DNA of 64,000 bases from Ciona intestinalis (taxonomy: Eukaryota > Chordata > Ascidiacea > Phlebobranchia > Cionidae): contig NC_020178.2 of NCBI RefSeq assembly GCF_000224145.3, positions 516,986 to 580,985 on the forward strand, given 5' to 3'. The translations under genes were made by a program, and so were the position numbers. This document shows, one piece after another, positions 54,201 through 64,000 of this stretch. The notes beneath the pieces are model-generated. The model was not told the DNA's origin and ran no database searches. It worked only from the letters and a program-made list of their open reading frames with translations. Every line of letters begins with the position of its first letter. The stretch's first letter is position 1.

Positions 54201-54829
54201 TGCTGAATTAAACAACTAACTCGGCGAGTTACAATATATACCCTAAATCTCAGATTCACAGGGTGCACCCTACCCACATGTAAAATAATAATTAACAACC
54301 AATCAATTAATAAACAAAGTTAGATTATGGTTTGATGTAATCAATGTCCCCAAGACAACCCATTATACAATGTATATTTGTTAATATTAAATAGATTATT
54401 CACCTGATACTTGCTTCTCATACCTTGGCTATGTCGTACACCATCTCGACCATGAAAGACACGAGCCCGCTCTATTCGTACATCGACCGAAACCAAACAA
54501 AAACAGGTAATTAGGCATAAAAGTACAACAAAACACTCTGGTCGTCATAGACACAACCATTGAAAAAAAATAAGTTGATACCCAACAACCTTTAGCGTTT
54601 TTGGCATCTTTGGTCATCTATCTGGAAATTAATATAATGAATGTAAAATAGAAAATTAAAAGCTGATAACTTAACAACCTTCGAACTCTTTGGCATCTTC
54701 GGTCTTCTATCTGTTAAATAGTATATTGAATGTAAAATAATATGATAAATGTAATTTTGTAAAAACGCTGTCATATACATACACCTCGTGACTGTTTACG
54801 AGTTATACCACACATAACTTCGTAATTAC

Positions 54830-55335
54830 CTATACAGACCCTCAAGTACAATTTTTTACATATAATACAACTTTATACACATATAAACTAGCTAAAACTA
54901 CTTTATCCGTATCTAGACCCTCAAATATGACTTTATATACATACATACACAGACCCTCAAATAAGACTTTATACATATATTGACTGTCGAATAAGACTTT
55001 ATACATACCTCAAATAAGACTTTAACATATACAGACCCTCAAATAAGACTTCATAGATATATTGACTGTCGAATAAGACTTTATACATATATATATAGAC
55101 TGTCTCGAATAAGACTTTATGCATACCTCAAATAAGACTTTAACATATACAGACCCTCAAATTAGACTTCAAAGACTTTATACATACATAGACCCTCAAA
55201 TAAGACTTTATACATACATAGACCCTCAAATAAGCCTTTATTACCCTCAAATAAGACTTCATAGATATATTGACTCTCGAATAAGACTTTATACGTCTTA
55301 AGCTAATGTAACAACTGTACCCAAAATCATATTAA
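54830..55335. repeat. 30-bp tandem array, copy 1
   Basis: Unit of the type AGACCCTCAAATAAGACTTT + ATACATACAT, with variants TTGACTGTCGAATAAGACTT. The last 220 bp recur at 55800-56015. Confidence 0.9.
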
Positions 55336-55522
55336 ATAGGGTGCACCCTATCCACATAGAAAATAATAATTAACAACCAATCAATTAATAAACAAAGTTA
55401 GATTATGGTTTGATGTAATCAATGTCTCCAAGACAACCCATTATACAATGTATATTTGTTAATATTAAATAGATTATTCACCTGATACTTGCTTCTCATA
55501 CCTTGGCTATGTCGTACACCAT

Positions 55523-55572
55523 NNNNNNNNNNNNNNNNNNNNNNNNNNNNNNNNNNNNNNNNNNNNNNNNNN
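55523..55572. other. Assembly gap (50 N)
   Basis: A run of 50 N within duplicated tandem-repeat sequence. Confidence 1.
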
Positions 55573-56015
55573 GTCTCGAATAAGACTTTATACATACCTC
55601 AAATAAGACTTTAACATATACAGACCCTCAAATAAGACTTCATAGATATATTGACTCTTAAATAAGACTTCATAGATATATTGACTCTTAAATAAGACTT
55701 CATAGATATATTGACTCTTAAATAAGACTTCATAGATATATTGACTGTCGAATAAGACTTTATACATATATATATATTAACTGTCTCGAATAAGACTTTA
55801 TGCATACCTCAAATAAGACTTTAACATATACAGACCCTCAAATTAGACTTCAAAGACTTTATACATACATAGACCCTCAAATAAGACTTTATACATACAT
55901 AGACCCTCAAATAAGCCTTTATTACCCTCAAATAAGACTTCATAGATATATTGACTCTCGAATAAGACTTTATACGTCTTAAGCTAATGTAACAACTGTA
56001 CCCAAAATCATATTA
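55573..56015. repeat. 30-bp tandem array, copy 2
   Basis: Same unit; includes four identical TTGACTCTTAAATAAGACTT + CATAGATATA units. The 3' part is essentially identical to 55119-55335. Confidence 0.9.
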
Positions 56016-56484
56016 AATAGGGTGCACCCTATCCACATAGAAAATAACAATTAACTAATCAATTAATAAACAAATTAGATTATGGTTTGATGTAATCAGT
56101 GTCTCCAAGACAACCCATGATATAATGTATATTTTGTTAATACCAAATAGATTATTCACCTGATAATGATTGGTTCTCGTCCATTGACAAAGTAAGACTA
56201 CTTTTAGCGTCTTTGGCATCTTCAGTCTTCTATCTGTAAAACAATATAATGAATGTAAAATAGTACAATCGTTGTAATATAGTACAATGAATGTGAATGG
56301 TACAATGATTGAATGAAAATAACATATTTATTATTAAATGGCGGGCAACGACACTCATTCATTACGGTGTTCTGTTTCATACACCACGTGACTATTTACT
56401 AGTTACCACACGTAACTTGGTGAATATTAACTATATTATGTCTTTTTTTAATGTTTTGATGATAACTGTAACATGATGTCATAA

Positions 56485-58160
56485 TTACCTTCATTCATAA
56501 AGAACTTCACCTTTGTCGTTGGAGGTCCTTACTCGATCGCGATTCGCTCGTCTGAATTCCCTTAACTGGCCGCCCATCCAATCTAACAAATCAAACACGA
56601 CTTTACACATAGGTTATTATTATGCAGAGGTTGTGAACTAAACGAACAACTCGGCAAGTTACAACTTTAAAAAATTGTTATAACTGCTATACCCTAAATC
56701 TCAGATTCATAAGGTGCACCTATACCCACATATAAAATAATAATTAACTAATCAATTAATAAACAAAATTAGATTATGGTTTGATGTAATCAGTGTCTCC
56801 AAGACAACCCATTATACAATGTATATTTGTAAATATTAAATAGATTATTTACCTGATGTTTGCTTCTTGTACCTTGGCTATGAAATACACTATCTCGACT
56901 GAAGTCTCGACAAACCCCCTCTCTTCGTACATCGAACAGCACTAACGGAAAACAATTATCTAGAAATTTAGAAAACACAAAATTTCACTCTGGTTAACTT
57001 TTAACAACCTTTCGCGTCTTCATTCTTTCTTCTGTAACATAATACATGAAGCCGCTCTCTTCGTACATTGACCGGAACTAAACAAAACAGATAATTAGGC
57101 ATAAAAGTACGACAATACACTTTGTCCGCCATAGGAACCATTTACAAAAATAAAACCCTGATAACCCAAAACATTGTCTTTGCAAATTGTCATCTTTGAT
57201 CTTCTATCTGTAAAATAATATAATGAATGTAAAATAATGATGAAAGTAAAATAGTATGTTAAAAAAGCGAGTGAATGATCAAGTTGAAGAAAAAAGTAAG
57301 ATTTGCTAAAATGCTTATAAAATAAACTGACATTTACCCAGTTACTTATAATTAATCAGGATTTTTCTACAAGCGATTCACACAACTTGTTGCTCTCAAT
57401 GTTGTGTGACTGCTACACACTATTGCAAATTATTTAGTAAATTTCTCAACCTACATATTCTAAAATGGCGAGCAGCAACAGCCGTTCATAACGGGTGTTC
57501 TGTTTCATACACCTCGTGCTATGAGTTACCACATATGAAACTTATTAATCCTCGTGTGTACTTTAACATGACATCATAATTACCTTCATTCATAAAAGAC
57601 ATCGCTTCTCTTGTCGTGACGTTACTTCTCGATCGGGATTCGCGCTCATAATGAATTCCCACAACCAGCCATACAATCGAACAAACATCTGAATTCTCAA
57701 ATTTTATACATATATAGACTCTCAAAGACAATTTATATAATATACACATAGGAAGGTGTGGGAAGATGGGGCACCTTTTTATTCTATTTTCTCGTCCCAT
57801 TTGGTAGCAAACAAAGAACATTCAAAGAATTATAAAACCGTATCCTCACAACTCCCATAGAACATTGTTTTTGTTTAAAACACTATTAAGATGTTTAAAT
57901 ATTATGTGCTTCTAAAGATGTCCCATCTCCCACCCTACTATATATAGACTCTCAAAATACAACTTTATTCTTATATAGATTTTTAAATCTCATTTTTAAT
58001 GTTTAAATGAGACTGTACATGACATCATTAATTACCTTTGTTCATGAAGGGCTGAATGGTATTTCTAACAAGTAATTTCTGACGTCGTGACGTCACTTCA
58101 CATCGCGATTCGCGCGCGTCTAAATTTCCCCAACCAGCCATCCAATCTAACAAACACTTA
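56485..58160 (-). other. Three copies of exon-like module P
   Basis: Homologous blocks lie at about 58043-58146, 57583-57687 and 56491-56587 on the minus strand. Each begins near (A/C)G|ATTG(G/T)ATGG and ends (A)AAG|GTAATTA. They share CGCGAATC(G/C)CGAT-type sequence but differ by indels, so no single frame stays open in all three; the 57.6-kb copy also has cg in place of the acceptor AG. They look like duplicated exons that have lost coding constraint, or exons of a noncoding transcript. Confidence 0.4.
57748..57946 (+). mobile_element. MITE, family T1
   Basis: TAGGAAGGTGTGGGAAGATG to TCCCATCTCCCACCCTACTA, full core. Confidence 0.85.
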
Positions 58161-58457
58161 ACAGAATGAAAACTTTGTTAGAATTAATAAATAGCATCTC
58201 ACATAATTAAAATACCTTGTATTTATTGTACAGCCATTTTATATTCGATTTTATTAACAACACAGAGTTACTTCATGTAGGACTTTAAATTACTTAAACA
58301 GTTCGAGGATCACCTCAAAACACTATACATACCGTTTTGCAAAAAGAACAGGATTTCTAATAAAAACGTATTAGAACACTCACCTTTAGATCACACTATG
58401 TATTCCAGCTTTCTTATTAGCGCTCTAATGACTAATTGCGAACATAGCAGTGCTTAC

Positions 58458-58680
58458 TGAACACTCCTTCCACCAGCGAGACTAACAACGAATGACAAAG
58501 CTACGACCTTCACGCTGCTCTCATCTTTCCTCCAGACTCCTCCTACTTCTCCCCGGGGAAAAACGAAGTTATAGTAAAAAGAAAGAAACACATTTTCCTC
58601 TACGTGAGCAGCTTCTGACTTGAGACTACTAGAAGTCCCTAAAAGAGTCCAATCAGCTTTAAGGAGCCAAATATCGCTCC
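58458..58680 (-). CDS. Exon-like open segment, product unrecognised
   Basis: The segment is 223 nt, open throughout in one frame, with acceptor atttcttaacAG and donor TTCA|GTAAGC. The predicted peptide runs SDIWLLKADWTLLG ... VVALSFVVSLAGGRSVQ and matches no family I recognise. A second consensus donor (TAAAG|GTGAGT) lies at about 58382 on the same strand; its exon has stops in all frames and could be untranslated. The duplicated modules at 54.4-58.1 kb follow in the same direction, so all may belong to one transcript. Confidence 0.3.
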
Positions 58681-58891
58681 CTGTTAAGAAATAAGAACAA
58701 ACAGTAATATACAAAACACGTCATTTCCGTATTTACATTTGGTCTAAACTAAGAAGTTCGATGGACCAATCAGCGTCGAACATCTTGTAAAAAAACGAAC
58801 CTTATAAAATGTGTGTTTGGGGACGAAATATTATCAAAGTAACGTCACTATGGTAACGTTTACCTCTTTTGAAAGTGATAAAAGTAACTTC

Positions 58892-59090
58892 TATATAGTA
58901 GGGTGGGGGAAGATGGGACACCTTTCCATTCTATTTTCTTGTCTTATTTCGTAGTAAACAAAGAACATTCAAAAAATTATAAAACCATAACCTCACGACT
59001 CCCATAGACCGTTGTTAATTGTTTAAAACACGATCAGGATATTTGAATATTATCTGCCAAAGATGTCTCGTCTTACCCCACAGTACTATA
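58892..59090 (+). mobile_element. MITE, T1 left end with T2 right end
   Basis: TATATAGTAGGGTGGGGGAA to TCGTCTTACCCCACAGTACT. It shares its right end and flank with 59818-60013. Confidence 0.87.
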
Positions 59091-59817
59091 CATCCCAACA
59101 CTAAAGACGTTGTTTTGTGCGTATTAGGTTTTGTTCTATGATTTTCAAATTTATTATGCATACAGTTTAAGCATTATTTAACATTCCTACCTATTTTTTT
59201 GGCAATAATCTCTTTTGATTATACTTATTTTTAGTCTTAATATTGTTGTTGCCGCATGGCAACGTTTTTTGAAAGGCTCTTTTTTGAACATAATATTTTT
59301 TGATCAAGTCTTCTGTTAGTGTCAGTATTCATTTCTCTTTGAATTCAATAAATGAAGACTATTTTATTGTTGGAATATCTTCTTTCTATTAATATATACA
59401 TTTTTTTACAACAAAATATATACTAAAAATATGTTTAAAAAAGTGAAGCCAAAAGAAAGACATTCGGTTGACGAACAGATGATCCCGTTCAAAGAAAGGA
59501 GTACATTTAAACAATATCTTTAAAACAAACCTCACAAATGAGGCTTCAAAGTATTTACAATGGCTGGTGTGTCAGGTCTGGTATATGATACACCTCATGC
59601 TCACTGTTGAGTTAGAACATGGGTTTCTTCTAATACACCAGACACACGTTGCGTTTTCATACTTTAAGAAACAAATTACCTTTGTCCATGTTTTCTCCAT
59701 GATTTCTCCGTGTGAGATCCGAGTTTGGAAAAAGAAGGACAATGTTTCGTAGCCAGCGTTTTAGCTCCTACACTTGTAAATGGTCGTTCTGACATATGAC
59801 TATTAGCCTTTCATAGA

Positions 59818-60013
59818 TATAGTAAGGTGGGGGAAGATAGGACACTTTTTTAGGTTATTGTTTCGTCCCATTTGGTAGTAATCAATTAACATTCAAAGAA
59901 TTATAAAACCGTATCCTCACGACTCCCATAGACCGTTGTTAATTGTTTAAAACACGATCAGGATATTTGAATATTATCTGCTAAAGATGTCTCGTCTTAC
60001 CCCACAGTAATAT
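59818..60013 (+). mobile_element. MITE, T1 left end with T2 right end (relative of the previous)
   Basis: ATATAGTAAGGTGGGGGAAG to TCTTACCCCACAGTAATATA; identical unusual GATGTCTCGTC and downstream flank. Confidence 0.87.
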
Positions 60014-60094
60014 ACATCCCAACACTAAAGACGTTGTTTTGGCTCCCCAGTTTTTTCCATAAGTCGCAAAATAGCTAATATTTGCCTTATAACC

Positions 60095-60200
60095 TAGTAG
60101 AGTGGGGTAAGATGGGACCCATTTAGACTCTTGTTAAACACGATCAGGATATTTAGATATTATATACTGAAGGTGTTCCATCTTCCCCCACTCTAATATA
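60095..60200 (+). mobile_element. MITE, family T1, internally deleted
   Basis: About 106 bp: AGTAGAGTGGGGTAAGATGG to ATCTTCCCCCACTCTAATAT, missing the TTTGGTAGTA core. Confidence 0.85.
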
Positions 60201-61028
60201 CATTTTTTGGAAAAAATTACCTCAATTAAATTAACTTCTAAATCCCATTTTTGACTTCTTTCCTAAACAAATTACTAATGTTTTTTAGACATTCCAACCT
60301 TTAAATTTAATTTAAAAATCAAAGTTTTTCATTAAACTACCAAAAAACATGAATTTTTCCATACCTTGTGGTATTTTAGGCACAAATAGGCGTTCAATTT
60401 TCCCTTTACATAACATTGAATTGATACAGTTTGGGTTTCTTGTTTTTTTTACAGTTATAGTTGCATTTTAAAAATATTAAAAATTAAATATTAAAAAATC
60501 TCCAACTATAATATAATCTTTTTCCTTTTTCATTGTTGTAAGATTTATTTGAACACAGCTATTTTGATAGCACCTTACAAAAAGAACATGACATTCGCAT
60601 CATCACATAAGAGAATAAAAACACAAAACAAAAAAACACTAAACCGCAAATTGCAGTGTCTGAAAATTTCATTTGAAATTAAAAACAAAATATCTTTCAT
60701 ACAATATCCCAATTTGGGGTAAAATTTTCCACATTTTACGCTGCCAATGTAACAAAAAATGTAAGTTTTTTGACCTTTTTTAAAAACGAACATTTCATTT
60801 GTTCAAAATGTACAAGAAAAAAGGTGCAAGCATGAAATGAAAAAAAAGTTCAAAAATCACGATAAAAACTTACGTCAAATTACGCACAAGAGGGCAGCAA
60901 TGAGTTGCGGAATGCGGGAACAGTAGAAATCATATAGTTCCAACACTAGGAGAGCTGTTAAGCATTGCACGACGGCAGAATTCGCTCGGCGCGCATGAGG
61001 CGTGATATTGAGTGGCAACGAAGTAGTT

Positions 61029-61548
61029 TCAGATGACAATACATAGAAATAGTATAAAAATGCACGAGCCCAAAACGCAAATAGCGCACCATTGCCTGCG
61101 GTCTGCAAAATATGACTTTTAATAGATTTAAAATATTGTTTGTGCACAGTTTTTATAATAGAGGTGTTACTATATATATTTAGGTAATTTTTTACATCTT
61201 AAAACAGTTTTTACCCTGCTGTTAGGTGTTTATACAAACAAGCAGAGCCAAAAAATATGAAAATATTTTTACAAGTAACCACGTATGTAACTTTGTGGAA
61301 ATTGCGGGTGATTATTTTTGTTTTTATGATTAATAAAAACGAATTCATGACGGAGACAGTTGTTATACACCAGGTGAAATTAATATGAACTATTAATAAA
61401 ACGAGATACCCTTCACTTACCACTTGACATTTTTGTGACTTTTGCCATTTTTCGGAGTAAAGTATCCATTCTGTTTTGCGTTGTTTCCATTTCATGCCCA
61501 AGACCGTCCAACATAACAGATTGTTCATCTAATTCATTACCAATTGAT
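61029..61548 (-). CDS. Syntaxin-6/10-like SNARE, last two exons (5' part outside window or in gap)
   Basis: Exon 61548-61421 has acceptor attttccAG and donor AGTG|GTAAGT. It encodes SIGNELDEQSVMLDGLGHEM and then TTQNRMDTLLRKMAKVTKMS, a Qc-SNARE motif. Exon 61102-61029 has acceptor atattttgcAG and ends in TGA. It completes the split Asp codon and gives DRRQWCAICVLGSCIFILFL plus four residues, the tail anchor. Syntaxin-6 ends in the same way: SNARE helix, M-T-S-D-R-R-Q-W-C-A-I, membrane segment, stop. In the family this protein mediates vesicle fusion at trans-Golgi and endosomes. The 318-bp intron carries a SINE fragment. The first exon enters in phase 2; no matching upstream exon was seen between 61.55 and 63.78 kb, so the rest lies in the gap at 63786-63910 or beyond the window. 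Confidence 0.93.
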
Positions 61549-61629
61549 CTGGAAAATAGAATTGGGTTTGTTACAATTGGATTGGGGCCATTAAGGTGAT
61601 TGGATTACCATACTGCTCTAGTTATATAA

Positions 61630-61708
61630 TATATGGTAGAGTGGGGAAAGATAGGACAGCAATTCCTTCTATTATCTCGTCCCATTTGGGAGTAAACAAA
61701 AACATTAG
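61630..61708 (+). mobile_element. MITE, family T1, left half only
   Basis: TATATGGTAGAGTGGGGAAA up to GAGTAAACAAAAACATT, then unrelated sequence. Confidence 0.78.
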
Positions 61709-61744
61709 GTGTCCATACAAACAAGCAGAGCCAAAGCATACTGC

Positions 61745-61830
61745 ATTCACCACATTATTCAATGAGGTTCCCTATGTTTGACAACTATAAGTATAACTGT
61801 ATTTTAACAATGTCACCCCAGTTTTTACCC
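61745..61830 (+). repeat. Dispersed repeat upstream of the syntaxin-like exons
   Basis: Matches 43085-43170 in inverted orientation. It is preceded by CATACAAACAAGCAGAGCCA, which also occurs (TATACAAACAAGCAGAGCCA) at about 61230. Confidence 0.82.
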
Positions 61831-63785
61831 TGAAAAAACGTTTATGTTAAAATGATTATTCTTTGTTTAATAAAATAACTATAATCTGCCTATGAGATAA
61901 AATAAAGCCCTGTACATAAAATAAAAACTATTTCTCATCAACTAATACCTTAAAAAAGTGTGGGAAAATTGTGCAACCCAATTTGGGGTTATTGTTTTGT
62001 CAACTTGTTTTATAAACTAGCAGTCAAAAAGTTTATATGCTCATTGGTTTACATATACACATGCTGTATCCAATTTAAAACTTATTATTTATGTAATAAT
62101 ATGATAAATATTTATCTTCGCATGGCTGGGTAATAACAGTTGCTATAACACAGGTGTTTTGTTTCATACACCCTGTACCACATATGTAACTTTGTGGGTG
62201 ATTATTATTTTAATGTATGACTGACAACTTAAACAACCCAAATATGAATATGCCTATTAAATGTATTATTGTCAAACATACTGTGTCAAAAATCAAACTG
62301 CCGAACTTATAAAAAACAACATAAAATTTAACATGCAAAAATGTTAATGCCGTATTCAAATGAATAAAACTCATGATTTCCAAGAACCCATAAGACATAG
62401 TCACGTTAATTTGCTACTTAACTGAGTTATAATAACGAGGAAGGTAATTTGTGCGTGACTAGCATGAGAAATTATATCTTAGCAGTCACGCTGTATTAAA
62501 ATTGTTGTTTTCAAGACGTTTTCTAATGACATGAGTACATGACATTATTTCAGTTAATTTCAGATACATTTTTTAAGGATTTGGAGATTTATTCATTAGA
62601 AATATACATGTATTTAATTTGTTCATTGTAAAATATATTACATTTTTTTAAATATATATTAAAACGTTGTTTTTAAGTTTCAGATAATATCAGATAAATT
62701 TGCATTTTTTCCAGCATTTATTAGAAAACCAATAAAATGCCTAAAAACATTGTATTTAATACTTTATTTTTAACTAATATATACTTAATTTTATTGGCAT
62801 ATGTATACAAAATTTAAATTGGTATATGTATTTAAAACTTAGTCAATGTACCTAACTCTTGTTTCTACTTTTTTCAAAATCCCAAAATTCTAACTTAAAT
62901 ATGGGTTTTACTCATTTAAAACAAGGAATAGCTGATGCATTCTGCATTCTATTGTTGTTGTTTTAGCAGGTACGCCTAATGAGAAATGCTTATCTAGTGC
63001 GTCATATCTTATCTGTACACAGATCAAAGATCAGCTTATGGTGTAGGACAAAACCACACCTGACATAACCTTACATTATGGTTGCAAAAAAAAATACAAA
63101 AAATAACGAAAAAAAGGCTTTGTTTTTCAACATGTAATTGACACTCAATAAAATTTTACAACCCCCCCAAAAAAACGTTATGTTTTAGAATTCGACATAA
63201 ATTTTATAAGCAAAAAGTCCGATTGTTTCAACATGTGTTAACACTTAAATTTTTCATTTTTTAGCATTTAAATAAACGTTTCTACATGCATAAGGCCCTT
63301 TATAAAAAATTTTGTTGAAACACATGTAATTGAACACATGTAGACATACAAGCTGTTTATAATATGCTGTCTGACTCCAGGCACGAGTGTATCTGCATAT
63401 AAGGTAATCACTCTCATGCCTACATGAGGTGTTGGTTGGTATATACCAAAACAACCATATGTGCAGATATGTCGATATAATTTAGCTAGAAATTTACAGG
63501 TTTTGAAATAGAATTCAGTGCCTATGAAATACTAACAGACAAAATTCTGGTCAAAAAATGTGTAGAAATTTATATTTTGTCTAAATGGCATTATCAGTCT
63601 TTTATTCTACAATAAATAATAAAATCTACAATACATACATATATTTTATCTAAAATAGCAAACAAAATTCAAAATCTATGGTGGTGTTTTATTTAAACAT
63701 ACAAAAGTATGCGCTACATTATTACACAAACACAAAATTTAATTAACTACAATACTACGGGCAAAACCTTTGTGTCAGAACTTAT
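61831..63785. other. Probable upstream intron of the syntaxin-like gene
   Basis: Very AT-rich sequence with a SINE tail and one diverged copy of the 112-bp GPI repeat. I searched the minus strand for the preceding SNARE-linker exon and saw none. Confidence 0.45.
62095..62235 (-). mobile_element. SINE, tail half
   Basis: TATTTATCTTCGCATGGCTG through GACTGACAACTTAAACAACC, in the presumed syntaxin-like intron. Confidence 0.75.
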
Positions 63786-63910
63786 NNNNNNNNNNNNNNN
63801 NNNNNNNNNNNNNNNNNNNNNNNNNNNNNNNNNNNNNNNNNNNNNNNNNNNNNNNNNNNNNNNNNNNNNNNNNNNNNNNNNNNNNNNNNNNNNNNNNNNN
63901 NNNNNNNNNN
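63786..63910. other. Assembly gap (125 N)
   Basis: A run of 125 N near the right end, in the region expected to hold upstream exons of the syntaxin-like gene. Confidence 1.
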
Positions 63911-64000
63911 CATGATAAATGTTACTGTAATCCATAACTAAATAATTTGTCCTAAACTACTGAAATGTCATCTTAAATTAATCGTAGCAAATTTAAGCCG

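Larger units (their letters stand above)
54205..56890. repeat. Duplicated flanking block (four copies)
   Basis: GGGTGCACCCTA-type start, then CAATTAATAAACAAAGTTAG, TTATGGTTTGATGTAATCA, CCAAGACAACCCATTATACA and the module Q donor region. Copies at about 54205-54442, 55337-55522 (cut by a gap), 56016-56170 and 56632-56890. Confidence 0.88.
54420..57220 (-). other. Dispersed copies of exon-like modules Q and R
   Basis: Module Q (…GTACGAA(T/G)AGAG … CATAGCCAAGGT … CAG|GTRAATAATC) is at about 54405-54490 and 56853-56925, with a partial copy at about 57040-57075. Q copies at 54.4 and 56.9 kb align without indels and stay open in one frame (…DVR.E ... HSQG.RSK.Q). Module R (AG|ATAGAAGA(C/T)C(G/A)AAGATG) recurs at about 54610, 54700, 56230, 57020 and 57200. 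The 54.4-kb Q copy has GG where the other copies have the acceptor AG. At 56.2 kb an R start appears joined to a Q-type donor. Function unknown. Confidence 0.4.

Noticed and set aside
55119..55301. Repeated 60-codon frame (also 55800-55982)
   Set aside because: A reading of the 30-bp tandem array; identical twice because the DNA is duplicated.
54830..56015. CRISPR-like array
   Set aside because: Units are contiguous 30-bp repeats without unique spacers, in an animal genome.
60559..60659. Alternative syntaxin terminal exon: acceptor plus hydrophobic frame (ICGLVFFCFVFLFSYVMM)
   Set aside because: It fits the phase, but the exon at 61102-61029 carries the diagnostic DRRQWCAI anchor in the correct phase and is closer; the other frame is hydrophobic only because of poly-T.

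Overview
The window is AT-rich animal nuclear DNA, most likely from the sea squirt Ciona (C. intestinalis/robusta type). The evidence is GT-AG split genes, dense short inverted-repeat MITEs of two related families, a tRNA-derived SINE scattered on both strands, and high-divergence local duplications next to assembly gaps. Nothing looks prokaryotic or viral. The species call is inference from repeat style, not a database match.

Three protein genes can be supported by splicing exons by eye. (1) A myocilin-like olfactomedin gene lies on the minus strand at 19158-35251. Nine exons encode a coiled-coil region with a myocilin-like CQY segment and a complete olfactomedin domain; the secretory leader exon was not found. 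(2) Glucose-6-phosphate isomerase lies on the plus strand at 42606-48416. Nine exons are visible, but about 155 central residues are absent around a 125-N gap and a 112-bp tandem array. (3) The last two exons of a syntaxin-6/10-like SNARE lie on the minus strand at 61029-61548; the rest of the gene lies further right. A lone exon at 6621-6698 resembles a carboxylesterase/cholinesterase-family segment.

Layout: 1-6.6 kb is MITE/SINE-rich intergenic DNA. 6.9-12.6 kb holds two near-identical 2.6-kb copies separated by exactly 500 N. 12.6-19 kb is intergenic DNA with many MITEs. 19-35 kb is the myocilin-like gene, with repeat-packed introns and a CRE/E2F-motif cluster. 35-42.5 kb is intergenic with degenerate tandem repeats. 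42.6-48.7 kb is the isomerase gene. 49.1-52.4 kb is satellite-like sequence with two gaps. 54-58.7 kb holds duplicated exon-like modules and 30-bp arrays. 58.9-64 kb holds MITEs and the syntaxin 3' end.

The three genes are functionally unrelated (extracellular matrix/secreted protein, glycolysis, endosomal/TGN membrane fusion) and there is no operon logic. The most notable observations are the myocilin-like architecture in a tunicate, a duplicated in-frame splice acceptor in the isomerase that could add 34 residues, the roughly 18-fold excess of the palindrome TGACGTCA, and several probable assembly artefacts.
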